A DNA stretch of 64,000 bases from Notospermus geniculatus. Lineage: Eukaryota > Nemertea > Pilidiophora > Heteronemertea > Lineidae. The translations under genes were made by a program, and so were the position numbers. Below are positions 31,709 to 43,365 of the stretch, piece after piece (the first letter of the stretch is position 1; each line of letters starts with the position of its first letter). Below the pieces are notes generated by a model. It had not been told where the DNA came from and made no database searches. It was given only the letters and a program-made list of their open reading frames with translations. Where the stretch lies: NCBI GenBank assembly GCA_002633025.1, contig NMRB01000425.1:86402-150401 (forward strand). The letters run 5' to 3'.

Positions 31709-33420
31709 CTACAGTATCAAAGTATAGTTGATCTTGAAGACGGGAACCTTTCGCTTTGGACCTGATTCCAGTGCCTCTAGAATGAACCGCACCTCGCCAT
31801 TCTTAGAGTCGAACTCGAAGTTGTTCTCGGGCATGTTCCTACAGGCGCTATGAACGTGGTGGCGATTCTTACTCGCCCTCGGGTTCTCGACTCCGTCAAT
31901 AATTTCTTCATGTTCACCATTGCGGTCCCGTAGAACCCTGACACCAGGGAACTGTGGATCCATGAAACATCTGAAAAGTGGAACGAACATTCCAAAATAA
32001 TGTTAAAACTTGGGTGAGCTGCGACCTGTGTCGAGTTGAGTTCTTACTGGTTGACAAACGAAAGTTCGAGGTGTGTGTGTGTCTTTGGGGGGGGGGCGTT
32101 CGGAGTCGAACCGTAGTAGGCTTGTCAAGTAGCACGTGAGAAAAGTAGGCGAAGTAGTCGATGTAACGACAAACAACTTGTTCGTTTGTCGAAGGTCGCA
32201 TGATCCTTGTCCTGACTGTCGGTCAAAAAGCTGCAGCAGCTTGTACCCAAAGCAATAAACTGAATAAAACCATCAAATATTGGGCTAGCTGTTGTTAATA
32301 TTTTACCGAAAATTTCCTCCAGTGTCGCCGTATCGCAGAGTCACCTCCAGCTTTCCTTTTGGCCTGTTCCATATTAGGTAGCCACGGTCGGCAGTAAGGA
32401 TACATGGACCAGTGATTCGCCCGCTGCAAACATGAAGATTATGACATCACACTTTGACGGGTGAGATCATGCACACCGACACCAGTGGTGAATAGCATTG
32501 ACAAAGAGGGTGTTTTGGTCTACTTCATTCATTTACATCCCTTGTAGGCTTTATAATCATTTGTGGAGTGAAGGTTCAATCGATGCCAAAGAAAGCACAC
32601 GCTGTCGGCCAAATCGCGAAAGAGCAGACTCCACTCTTTTCATTCTACTTACCATCCAATCCAGCGGGCCGTTTCACTTGCAGACACTCCTTCCTTCATT
32701 TCGTCGCCATCTTCGTCCCAATCGTCTCTATCTACGCCATTATCTGTCACTGGCTTTTCATCCTTCTGTGTTACAACAAGCCCTCGATTGGCCCTTTGTG
32801 GTTCCCCCGATTTTTCGCCATCTCTTTTGTACTTCCTCGATCGTCGGGATGTTGGAGATTTCGGCGGCAGATCAGCATTGGGTCCCACGCTACACATGTC
32901 AAACGTGATCTTGTTATGCTTTCCAGTTGCCTCTTTCTCAGATCTCGCGTGTCGCGTGCTTCTTGGAGAATTGGATGATGAAAGGTCAAGGTCAAGATTC
33001 TGTCTTGCTTTTCTGCTTGAACTGTGCGGTACAGCGGACGTGTTCTGCTCTAATAGCAATTGTGTTGCCATGTTTGGCCGGCGGCTCATGCCAGACGATA
33101 AGCTCAGGTTCGACGTTTTGTCGGTTATGTTGGACAGCGATTTCCCATAACTGTTTGATGTGGTATACTGTCCATATTTGCTACCTAAGGAAGGACTTCT
33201 CATCCCGTCTCTCGTGGATGCACTCAATGGGTACCTCGAAGAGTATGAGTACTTCCCGCAGCTTGTTGGAAGGTATAAATCCCCCTTGGAACTTGGCAAA
33301 ACATGCCGCGAGGGGGCGTGATAATCTTCTGAAGCGTAGTACCGTGCCATGCCAGGTTTCACTTGGTAAGTCTTCTTCAGGCGTCCACTCTTCTCGATCT
33401 GAATATCCCTCTGAAGATCC
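31709..33420 (-). CDS. Gene G: last three exons of an unrecognised gene, possible meteorin-like end
   Basis: Three minus-strand exons join in phase: 33420-32653, 32423-32307 and 31970-31709, all with GT-AG borders (acceptors tctttgcag, gtttgcag, cttttcag). The first adds about 256 residues rich in Ser, Arg and Lys, with repeated Tyr/Ser-rich stretches and an acidic end (DRDDWDEDGDE); it looks disordered. The last two encode about 125 residues containing CGRITGPC, then W..P.G.L.V.LR and a cysteine in RRCFM, ending VFKINYTLIL. The spacing W-P-G-L-V-LR-C recalls the first half of meteorin proteins, but the match is by eye and weak. The start codon and 5' exons are not found; upstream exons may lie beyond 33420, possibly including those at 35.5-37.9 kb. 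Confidence 0.65.
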
Positions 33421-34519
33421 CTGCAAAGACAGAAGCGAACCAAAAATGACAATGGTATCATGTTGCCATCAAGGAAAGGCGCCTTTTGAAAACCTTTTGT
33501 GTTCCTCTGAGAAGGAACACTAGCCGACCTTCAAAGACAACGAATTTGGAACTGATGGGAAAGATCCTTTGAACTACGAGATATATGATACGCGCCGGCT
33601 TAGAGATGATGAGGTAAAAACGCCCTGTAGGCTGTCTTCCACCCACTTTGGAGGCGTTATTGCTGTTCTCAAGTACCATTCTTTTGCCTGCTGACTTTGG
33701 CGAACTTCTCTCTATCTGTGTATTTTTCAAACCTCATAACGTTCTTTTCAATCGAATAACTCTTTACTCTCAACTTATCATTCCGAATAATTTACCAATT
33801 TGTTTCGGCTCTCTTGCCCAACCTCCCACTTAGCTAGGAATGCTGGCTCATTTACCGGATTCTCTCGAGAAGTAGCTTTTAACTGGTCGTTCAATGGGCG
33901 TAATTGGTTGCCTAATATCGAATTTATCGAGGGGAATCCTGGATGGTATGAATAAGTTTAGACCAATTCGGTTACCTGGTTATTTGTCTCGACGTTACAG
34001 AGTCTCGGATGCAAAGCTGACTCGGACGTGGATGGTCGGACTTGGACGTTGTGGAAAACCTTCACCGGTTAAGAAGCGATAATTATCATTTCTAGAGAAC
34101 ATTGGAAATCTCTAAACAATCTGTTTGAACCCCCCGCTGATAGCCTTCGGATCTTCACACAGGAACATTCATCTCCGATAAAACCAGATGTGTTCACAAC
34201 AAAGTAGGCCTACATCGCTTCCAGCAGAGCACGGTGCCTTTCCAAGGCTGAGCAGTGTCGGAGATGAAGTCAGGTGAATGGTTGGAATCGCGAATCGCTG
34301 TGCAACCTCCGCTATTGACCCCAGGGTATGTCTATCCTATCATAGACCGTGGTGTAATCAACTTCAAGTCAGACAATAAACAAGAATATTGCAGTTTGTT
34401 TTGTGTGCTCAAGCTGTCTGCACCTCAGGTTGTAGTGTTTTTTCTCAACGAATTGAGATTCAGTGTTCAGTACTATACCTTCTTTTAGCAGTTTGATGCA
34501 TGCACGTTCGATACTAAAG
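33421..34519. other. Probable intron or 5' region of gene G
   Basis: No further exon joins in phase. A 39-base stretch on the minus strand near 33710-33670, bounded by cacag and gtactt, could be a small exon but its phase does not fit the exon at 33420. Confidence 0.3.
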
Positions 34520-34740
34520 AGTTTTCGCCAAGCCGCCGAAACACCAACGCGAACGTCTGTCCATTTTGTTCGATGCTGTCTTCGCAATGGGATTGGCGTT
34601 CGTGGTGGCGTTTCGGGGGCTATGTGAAAAAGAGTTTTCGCAAAGCCCTCGAAACGCCAACGCGAACGTCTATCCTTTTCTTCGTGGCATCGAACAATGG
34701 GTTTGGCGGTGGCGTTGGAGTTGCAGAGCTTTGCGAAATC
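34520..34740. mobile_element. Two adjoining copies of an AGTTTTCGCAAAG foldback MITE
   Basis: Two units of about 110 bp (starting agttttcgcc at 34520 and agttttcgcaaag near 34633) each have arms containing cgaaacgccaacgcgaacg and the inverse ggcgttngnggtggcgttt. They belong to the same family as the cleaner copy at 38477-38598. Confidence 0.6.
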
Positions 34741-35099
34741 TTCCTATTATCTGTGTGAAGTTGAGTCTGGAACTGGGAATTGTCAACGACATCAAGAGCA
34801 GTCACCAGTTAAATGATAATCTATAAACTAACGAACAGCATTATTCGAAGAAGAAAAAGAACAGCAGTTAGAATACAGGATTTTGCAGGAACTTGCAACG
34901 TAGTCTAATGGCAATCGTGTCTGCGATTGACAGTGGCTGAGGCAATCTGCAAGGTATTCAAGATGGCTGCCTACTCAGACCATTCACCTTCGCAATGATA
35001 TTTAAAAAGAGGCGCCGAGATGAGTTATAACGAGAGGAAAATGTTCGAATCATGTTCTAGTATTACCATGATGACTTAAGAGGGTCTGCGTTTGCCAAC
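34741..35099. other. No recognisable feature
   Basis: Intergenic or intronic sequence; nothing supported. Confidence 0.3.
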
Positions 35100-35843
35100 T
35101 TAAGTGCCTGACATCTCTGAGGTACATGTTCCTGGAAATGAGTCGTGATACCTGAAAGTCATCGTCGATCGAAGCCAATCGTACATGTACATGTACTGTA
35201 AATTTGCTTTGAGCAGTAAAAATCGTACGGTTGGGGTACCTCGGTGGAAAATTTGAAATTTATCCACACCAAGGTATCTGTTTATGGTGATGATGATAGG
35301 AAGTTTTCACGTTTCTGTTTGGTACACCAAGTCGTAATCAGGACATGCAGAAGAGCTAACAAGGTAAAGATGCTGAACTGAAGTAGTTGTTGAAATGAAC
35401 AATTTGAGATGCAGATAAAGCAAAACCGTTGATAATCCGGCCCATGAGGAAAGCTGCTGTCTATAATTGAAGAGAGAAGAGAAGAATAAGTCAGTTTGCC
35501 TACCATGTCGGCTGCAATTTCTGGTGCATTTCTCGAAACACCAACATCTTGTATTGGTACGGTTATTCCCTTGAGACGAGATGCAACGAATGCCTTCTCC
35601 ACACAATACGATAGAGAGCTAAATCACTGCTAGTCTTAACGCATCAAGGAAGACAAAGTATTTTAAGTCAATTCATCACTAAGGATTCTTATCTCTTTAC
35701 TGATAATGCATACACTCACTTTAGTTGTCTACCAACCCACGATACCAGACCTGCCCGTCAGCACTTTGTTGCCGTATCGCAGATTCGAGTGATGATGATC
35801 GATAAGGCTTCCAAGCATCTTGCTGAAGTTTAATACGTAAACT
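35100..35843. repeat. Left copy of a duplicated block of about 740 bp, ending at the gap
   Basis: The block from ttaagtgcctgacatctctg to aatacgtaaact is repeated at 37117-37852 with few differences and small indels. This copy stops exactly where the run of Ns begins. Confidence 0.9.
35504..35843 (-). CDS. Gene H fragment, left copy: two exons, the upper one cut by the gap
   Basis: Minus-strand exons 35843(cut)-35733 and 35618-35504 join in phase across a 114-bp intron (donor GTAGAC, acceptor gatttag). The upper exon ends GNKVLTGRSGIVG, and the split codon gives Cys. The lower exon adds 38 residues including SYCVEKAF, ASRLKGITVPIQDVGVS and PEIAADM, ending phase 0 at a GTAGGC donor. I do not recognise the family; GITVPIQDVGVS resembles a von Willebrand A strand only faintly. 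The right copy is at 37516-37903 and differs at RNAPE/RNTPE. Confidence 0.5.
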
Positions 35844-36831
35844 NNNNNNNNNNNNNNNNNNNNNNNNNNNNNNNNNNNNNNNNNNNNNNNNNNNNNNNNN
35901 NNNNNNNNNNNNNNNNNNNNNNNNNNNNNNNNNNNNNNNNNNNNNNNNNNNNNNNNNNNNNNNNNNNNNNNNNNNNNNNNNNNNNNNNNNNNNNNNNNNN
36001 NNNNNNNNNNNNNNNNNNNNNNNNNNNNNNNNNNNNNNNNNNNNNNNNNNNNNNNNNNNNNNNNNNNNNNNNNNNNNNNNNNNNNNNNNNNNNNNNNNNN
36101 NNNNNNNNNNNNNNNNNNNNNNNNNNNNNNNNNNNNNNNNNNNNNNNNNNNNNNNNNNNNNNNNNNNNNNNNNNNNNNNNNNNNNNNNNNNNNNNNNNNN
36201 NNNNNNNNNNNNNNNNNNNNNNNNNNNNNNNNNNNNNNNNNNNNNNNNNNNNNNNNNNNNNNNNNNNNNNNNNNNNNNNNNNNNNNNNNNNNNNNNNNNN
36301 NNNNNNNNNNNNNNNNNNNNNNNNNNNNNNNNNNNNNNNNNNNNNNNNNNNNNNNNNNNNNNNNNNNNNNNNNNNNNNNNNNNNNNNNNNNNNNNNNNNN
36401 NNNNNNNNNNNNNNNNNNNNNNNNNNNNNNNNNNNNNNNNNNNNNNNNNNNNNNNNNNNNNNNNNNNNNNNNNNNNNNNNNNNNNNNNNNNNNNNNNNNN
36501 NNNNNNNNNNNNNNNNNNNNNNNNNNNNNNNNNNNNNNNNNNNNNNNNNNNNNNNNNNNNNNNNNNNNNNNNNNNNNNNNNNNNNNNNNNNNNNNNNNNN
36601 NNNNNNNNNNNNNNNNNNNNNNNNNNNNNNNNNNNNNNNNNNNNNNNNNNNNNNNNNNNNNNNNNNNNNNNNNNNNNNNNNNNNNNNNNNNNNNNNNNNN
36701 NNNNNNNNNNNNNNNNNNNNNNNNNNNNNNNNNNNNNNNNNNNNNNNNNNNNNNNNNNNNNNNNNNNNNNNNNNNNNNNNNNNNNNNNNNNNNNNNNNNN
36801 NNNNNNNNNNNNNNNNNNNNNNNNNNNNNNN
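35844..36831. other. Assembly gap, 988 N
   Basis: A run of Ns between the two copies of a duplicated block. Confidence 0.99.
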
Positions 36832-36836
36832 CTTAA

Positions 36837-37116
36837 AGGACCACAGTATTGCTTCCCAATCCTGCGTTACACGTACCCGCGTTAAGGGGGAGACCTCTAT
36901 TAACGACTCGGTAAACTACCGCATGCAACTAGTCTCGCGCAGCCAGCCGTTTCGTTCCGCAGTGCTGCTACACAAACTTGTTCGATCCCCAGCGGCTGGG
37001 TGACCGAGACTGTAATCATACATTCTCCAACACTGGGGCAAAAGGCTTAACTACAGTATTGGAGAGCGGGTACGGTGGCGCCGGCTGTCGACAGAAAGTG
37101 GCAATACCGTGGTGCT
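36837..37116. mobile_element. TTAA-target element, second member, 280 bp
   Basis: The termini AGGACCACAGTATTGC and the inverse of AGCACCACGGTATTGC (14 of 16 identical) are flanked by TTAA at 36833-36836 and 37117-37120. The other copy of the surrounding duplication has a single TTAA (35100-35103), an empty site. It shares gtggcgccggct and the terminal motif with the element at 20422-20624. Confidence 0.8.
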
Positions 37117-37852
37117 TTAAGTGCCTGACATCTCTGAGGTACATGTTCCTGGAAATGAGTCGTGATACCTGAAAGTCATCGAAGCCAATCGTACATACAT
37201 GTACTGTAAATTTGCTTTGAGCAGTATAAAAATCGTACGGTTGGGGTATCTCGGTGGAAAATTTAAAATTTATCCACACCAAGGTATCTGTTTATGGCGA
37301 TGATGATGGGAAGTTTTCACACGTTTCTGTTTGGTACACCAAGTCGTAATCAGGACATGCAGAAGAGCTAACAAGGTAAAGATGCTGAACTGAAGTAGTT
37401 GTTGAAATGAACAATTTTAGATGCAGATAAAGCAAAACCGTTGATAATCCGGCCCATGAGGAAAGCTGCTGTCTATAATTGAAGAGAGAAGAGAAGAATA
37501 AGTCAGTTTGCCTACCATGTCGGCTGCAATTTCTGGTGTATTTCTCGAAACACCAACATCTTGTATTGGTACGGTTATTCCCTTGAGACGAGATGCAACG
37601 AATGCCTTCTCCACACAATACGATAGAGAGCTAAATCACTGCTAGTCTTAACGCATCAAGGAAGACAAAGTATTTTAAGTCAATTCATCAAGGATTCTTA
37701 TCTCTTTGCTGATAATGCATACACTCACTTTAGTTGTCTACCAACCCACGATACCAGACCTGCCCGTCAGCACTTTGTTGCCGTATCGCAGATTCGAGTG
37801 ATGATGATCGATAAGGCTTCCAAGCATCTTGCTGAAGTTTAATACGTAAACT
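37117..37852. repeat. Right copy of the duplicated block of about 740 bp
   Basis: Homologous to 35100-35843; its sequence continues past the point where the left copy meets the gap. Confidence 0.9.
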
Positions 37853-37903
37853 ACGTTGTATTTGCAATTCCCAAAGTCTGCTTTTTGTAGATTGGCTTTT
37901 CTT
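37516..37903 (-). CDS. Gene H fragment, right copy: two phase-matched exons
   Basis: Exon 37903-37742 (acceptor cctcttgctag, donor GTAGAC) encodes about 54 residues including NVVYVLNFSKMLGSLID and LRYGNKVLTGRSGIVG. Exon 37630-37516 adds 38 residues including SYCVEKAF and ITVPIQDVGVSRN. Both exons have lengths consistent with a continuous frame. Neither the start nor the stop of the gene is seen. It lies on the same strand as gene G and could be its 5' part, but that needs an intervening exon of length 2 modulo 3. Function unknown. Confidence 0.5.
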
Positions 37904-38476
37904 CTAGCAAGAGGTTTGAATAAACGCATTGAAATAATAAGTTTGAGATTAATGGGGACATTTCCTAATGGTAAACTCTGACGCAATTTCTCTGCGAGGT
38001 ATAGCCTAGGGTAATGCTCCATGCCTACGCAATCGGTGCGTTACAGAAGCATTAACTAATCCTGTAAGTAAACAATGTCTTTTAAGATAGGCCAAGCCAC
38101 AGGTGGTTATGCGAGTGGAATGCAACATAATGTAACCGTATATCAAAACATTTACCTTTGAATTGATATCACGTTGAGATTGTGCCAAGGCGGGTGCTGC
38201 CGATGTTGATTCTATAATGGCCTTGTAGAGGTGAGTTTAAGATCGCATTTGGATATGATAGCATCAAAGCAGTTGAATCATGCCATTCTCTCGAATTTCG
38301 TCCCGTCACGTACTTATACCATTCCAATACCTTTCGACGGCAGTGGAGTTAGCCTTTAGTAGGCCTATTACCATCAGCGAGCTCAAACGACCGGCCAGTG
38401 GCCATTCCTTCTGGCAAGCAAGAAGACTTTGTGCTCGTCCAAAGACAGCGGTTTCGGAAAATCTCTGACAATAGGG
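37904..38476. other. No recognisable gene
   Basis: Sequence upstream of gene H on its strand; no additional in-phase exon is evident. Confidence 0.3.
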
Positions 38477-38598
38477 AGTTTTCGCAAAGCCCCCGAAACG
38501 CCAACGCGAACGCCAAATCCATTGTTCCATGCCACGAAGAGAGCACCGAACAAAAGGATAGACGTTCGCGTTTGCGTTTCGGGGGCTTTGCGAAAACT
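38477..38598. mobile_element. Foldback MITE, 122 bp, 36-bp inverted termini
   Basis: The left arm begins agttttcgcaaagccc and runs to cgccaacgcgaacg; the right arm is its inverse with one mismatch over 36 bp. TA lies a few bases outside each end. Related copies are at 34520-34740. Confidence 0.8.
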
Positions 38599-39145
38599 CT
38601 ATACTGTTCCTTTCAACCCGAACTGGTGTCAACTTCTGCCATACCCTGCAGAATGTGATGACGGTGTACGAGATAAGCACATCTACATGTGGGCTACACT
38701 TCAAAACGGTGCATGTTGTCAGCATTCACCTTGTTCATCAGTGCTTCAAGATAAATCTAATCCTTTCTTTTCTGTGGAACTGGATTTCTAAAAGAAACGC
38801 TAACAGTGAATTAGATTAGTCAAAACAAATACCTGCGTGCAGAGTACCTTTTACCAGAGGGATGGTTTAGGAATACGTAGAAATAACCTTTACCATGCTG
38901 AGAAAATCAGCTGCAGGCTTTTCGACTGTTTCTTGCACTTCTCTGGTTCATTTTCTACGCAGATTCTTAAGTGTGTATCGTGGTCCACGGCCAAGGTTTT
39001 AGTTTTGAACTAACCAAAATGTTGCTTACAAAGTGAGTTGCAAACTCACCTTCGCTAAATTTTCATGAGCCGTCTGACTATCTTAATACACAATATGTAT
39101 TCACTCAGGCAGGTTAATTAGGATTCTGTTGACCCGGGTTCTTGT
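38599..39145. other. No recognisable feature
   Basis: Non-coding sequence; nothing supported. Confidence 0.3.
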
Positions 39146-39332
39146 AGTCGCTAGGGCGGTTACGGATCCTCTTTTGTCCTGTCTTTAAATGTGGTCAGGC
39201 AGGTTACGGATCCTCTTTTGTCCTGTCTGTGAATGGTCGGGCAGGTTACGGATCCTCTTTTGTCCTGTCTGTGAATGGTCAGGCAGGTTACGGATCCTCT
39301 TTTGTCCTGTCTGTGAATGGTCAGTCAGGTTT
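39146..39332 (+). repeat. Minisatellite, 42-44-bp unit, about four copies
   Basis: The word tacggatcctcttttgtcct recurs at 39161, 39205, 39247 and 39289, followed by gtctgtgaatggtcaggcag. A 42-bp unit reads as 14-residue repeats (NGQAGYGSSFVLSV) in one frame, but there is no gene context. Confidence 0.9.
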
Positions 39333-40143
39333 CAGCTCCACCTTGACCTTACGCCTTAGAATACTTAGCAGACGGGATATAAATTCATTTTGTCCTGCCT
39401 TTGAAGACAAAACATTTGTTTCTCCTCGGCAATGTGCAAGGAACTAGGCTACTGAAAGCGATTAAAGGTTGAAGTACATCCAACCTTACATAAAAACTGC
39501 GGCGAGATGAGATCATAATGCGGGCAAAATGTTGCTGATACAGCAACCTGTTGCTGCTGGAAGAATGCGTACGCTGCGCTTAGCACTTTTTTCTTCATCT
39601 TTTAAATATCTCAAAATATTCTTCGGGCCACTAGCCAAGGAATATTTGGTCCTAATAAATCTAGTCTTTTTCTCTTCATGTTATTGTTGTTGAAGATGAT
39701 ACGAGCACAGATTCCACCTCGCTTACCTCAATTTGAGCGAGGCCTTCTATTGCTATCGCAATTCGTATCAAATTTGAAATAAAATCTGCTCAATTTCATA
39801 TCGAAATTCCTAACTTGTTTCCTGTCCGATTCTTAGTGTAAGTTATATATGTTCAGGTCATTAATCATTGTGGTGATTTTTTACCTTCCCTAATGAGAAC
39901 ACTGCGTCTTATTTTCACCCAGGGCCTCATTACACTTCACCGCATTCTTCGTACAGGCACTATATTGGCGGCAGTTTTTCGGTGAATTGTCACACAAGCC
40001 GACCTACATCGGGACGAGGCCAACAAGGTGGATGACAACTTCTCAGTACTCTCGTCAAACAGCTTTTGTGGCGCAATAATCAAACCGTTTTGATTCCTTC
40101 GGGAACTGGAGTTGCTTTGAGTGATTTTTTTGCTGCCAGTTGC
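39333..40143. other. No recognisable feature
   Basis: AT-rich non-coding sequence. Confidence 0.3.
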
Positions 40144-40274
40144 CAGGGACCTTATTCACCAAGCTCTTGTAACTTCACGAAGTGCGTAACCTAGGCCGAT
40201 TGTCAATTTGTGGACAATCTATTCACTCGCAGCCTGATAAAGGATTTGCGTACCCTTTGTGAATAAGGTCCCTG
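40144..40274. mobile_element. MITE, 131 bp, 20-bp inverted termini
   Basis: The termini cagggaccttattcaccaag and the inverse of ctttgtgaataaggtccctg match at 19 of 20 positions. A related partial copy lies at 18735-18890. No target duplication is visible. Confidence 0.8.
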
Positions 40275-43090
40275 TCACTTTCCATGGAAAATACTCGAAA
40301 ATATACGAACATGGTGAATTGCGCTGCGGACTGAGTACAGGCAGTCAAAACCTGGCCTCTCGCGGCCTGAGCTCACTGACATGACTGACATTTCTGCACT
40401 CAGGCGTCTGCTTTCATTCACCTTCATTCTTGCCATTCCGCAACTCGTGATTTACATCCACCCACCCTCCCTAGCGCCCTAACATTGCTCACCTACAGGC
40501 ATAAATGTCAACATCTCCACTTAACTTCGTGTTAAGGCTCTTCCCGTTTCGCACCCAATAAAGTCACTCATTTAGCATGTAAAGTAATCGGCGAAGAATG
40601 TAATGGGTGGGACGAGTGAGTTTACATGCTAACAATGCTGTTTCCGCAGATTACAAGATAAAAAAAGATGAAAATCAGCGAGTCTAAAGCATGATATCTG
40701 TCTTATGCTATACGGGCGTCTCAACAAATTTATGTCCAATTCGGGAATTTTTATTACACCCCGTAGAGAATGAACGACATCATTATTCTTTGTTTGTGTC
40801 GTACTATAGCCTACGTGCGTGTCATAAGAAATAAAAACGAGGAAAATAGTTTAAAAAACACGAGAGGTCATTAAACAAGTTCGACGACGGGGTTAAGTTT
40901 GTTTTTTGTTCTTGGCTGCCTCCCCTATTATGGTCACAATCACCCAAAAATTTAAAGAAAGTTGACTGATGCCCAGCTACAATAAAATTCGGCCGCCGTT
41001 TACTCGTTCATATAGTATGTTAAACAAAATTCTAGTAGTTTTATAAACTATAAGATAACTGACCTTCCTGTCCGAGTTTCCAGTCAGTCTTCAGTGTAAG
41101 ATATTCCAAACCAAGACGTCGGTCGATTCCCCTCCGAGGCCAAAATAAAGCCCATGGTCTCCAACCTTCCACCTTATATACAGCTGCCACTCAAAAAACG
41201 TCCACTCATCACGTGACTCAATTAAATTTCGTTCACCTGAATCGGCAGCGGCTTTTTGCCAGGTGAACGGAAGTTTTCTTTTCCCTTGTACCTTTATTTA
41301 CATTGTTTTTCTAAATTAATTACGCTGACTCGTCTACATCGCACTTGTAACAGATGAGCTAGATAGCTAAGCCGGATTGCATTTTGCATTCCTTGCGTTC
41401 CTTCGACGCCACTCAAAACAATATCTTGTTATAGTCAATATAATATCTCAGTATTGGCAAGAACATTCCTGTACTAAAGGCTTCCTCATAACCACCAACA
41501 AATTTTACGAGATAAAGTCGATTTCAATATTTTGAGGCGAAATTTTATGAATGTGTGTGGTGTTGTTGGCTAAATGATTATCACCACATCTACTCTCTTA
41601 GATTATGCTGAAGCACACGTTCGCGGTGAAGGTAGATCGTTATCCTGACATGCGTATAAAAACCAGTCAATGGTGATGCAAATGATAGTTTGGACACACA
41701 TTTAGAGGCTGAGAAAGTGCTCCTGGCCAAGGTCTAGACCTCCCGTTGGGAAGTGGTTCGAAAATCGGGGAGCGTCAGGGATTAGGTGACGAACTGGTTG
41801 GGGTACTTCAATCTTCGTCAACGTCGATTTGCGCCATCCGGACGTTTAGTCTCGCTAAATTACGTCAGATGGCAGCACTATCTAACGCAGCGTGACTATC
41901 ATCGCGTATAATTCACCTTTCAAAAACAATCATTTCAAGGAAATAGTACTGTTGATACGAACTAACCGTTTTCTTTTGTTTCGTCGGCCGCAGTGCCCAA
42001 TCGTTATTAATTACAGTTTGTTTTTCGAGCAGATGGCAATCCTGCGCTGAGCAGACGACAGACCGAGACGGCCCTTCAGAATCAAGTGGCGGCCGTCAAT
42101 GGGGACGAGAGTGATAAATTACTAAACACTGGACTTGAACAAGACTGCCATCGTGCTGACACCGAGGACAACTTTACAATAAGGAAGTTACGTTACTAAC
42201 GGCTTAGAAAGCTAGATTACTATTTCATTGGTATGCGAACAACCTCACCATCAATAAGATATGAAGTAGACCCACGCGGGGATTCCTTCCATAACCACGC
42301 CAAAAGTACTATCTCAACGTTGCACCATTACTGAAAATTGATGCAGTGTGTGGTGAAATTTCTCAGCGCAGTCCCTTGGCTGTCCAACCAAATTTGGAAA
42401 CAAATTTCTTCTAATATTATGTGGGACGAAGTGCTTCGATCGTAATCTCCAGTTAGCTAGTGCTACCGCCTGGCAACGTTTGGTGAAACTAAACGTCTAA
42501 AGTCAGAAAACGCGGCGATAACTGAAAGTCGCCGTGCATGGGGGAGAAACCAAAGCAAATGCCCACATAAGAACACTTCTTGCTTCGGGTTCTTTGTTCT
42601 CAGTCATAACTTCACTTCATTGACTGATTTTTGGTCATTGACTGGCCTTGCATTAATGAGAAAGAAAAAAAGAAACCCAAGACATCAGACCATGGCCGCT
42701 TCATTAACAATTTTTCAATCATTCTGTTCTTCATTCATAACGAGAATGCTGCTTATGGCGTCGACAAACAATAGACTGAGTGTCCAGCGATGGTTCTGTT
42801 TGATCTATCAATTGACCATCTGCTAGTTACTGAAGCCACAAGCCTCCTCAACGCAGTGCATTGTTTCAAAGACGATGGCGCCTCCTGTGAGAATCAATAC
42901 AAACTAATAGGCCATCGCCAGATGTAACATCTGCCAGTGTTTCTGTGCGCCAGGTTTTCTCCTTATTGGCAGAGATGTCGACACGTTTCTCTGTGTATCC
43001 TCTACAATTGTCAACTCGCAGCTTATTGCGTCAGAGAATGTAGGGGAACACTTACAAACGAGGAACATTCAAAAGCGTTACACCGGGATC
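40275..43090. other. No recognisable gene
   Basis: About 2.8 kb without supported exons. Frames of 60-80 codons are scattered and lack splice context. Confidence 0.3.
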
Positions 43091-43365
43091 ATACACAGAA
43101 AAAAAAATCAACTCGAGTGGAGACTCAGAGTCTCACTTTAGGGACAAAATGGTTCGAAACACTTTTTGACTCAAAATGAAACAGAAAATATTTCGGCGCG
43201 AGACAATAACAACTCGGCCCGAAATATTTTCCCTCGGAACGAGGTGTCATTGTCTCGGGCCGAAATATTTTCTGTTTCATTTTGAGTCAAAAAGTGTTTC
43301 GAACCATTTTGTCCCTAAAGTGAGACTCTGAGTCTCCACTCGAGTTGATTTTTTTTTCTGTGTAT
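43091..43365. mobile_element. Near-perfect 275-bp palindrome (foldback element)
   Basis: Outer arms of about 107 bp (starting atacacagaaaaaaaaatca, continuing through gagactcagagtctc to gaaacagaaaatatttcggc) are inverse copies with essentially no mismatch, and pairing continues less perfectly through cgagacaat. A short loop holds a further partial copy of cggcccgaaatatttt. The arms are too similar to be old. Confidence 0.9.

Noticed and set aside
32498-33523. Long plus-strand frames (136 and 198 codons) opposite gene G
   Set aside because: They are shadows of the minus-strand exon, whose frame matches splice sites and phases.
35282-35606. Minus-strand frames continuing through the gene H donor (LTYSSLLSS and similar)
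   Set aside because: They read through a good GTAGGC donor into intron-like sequence.
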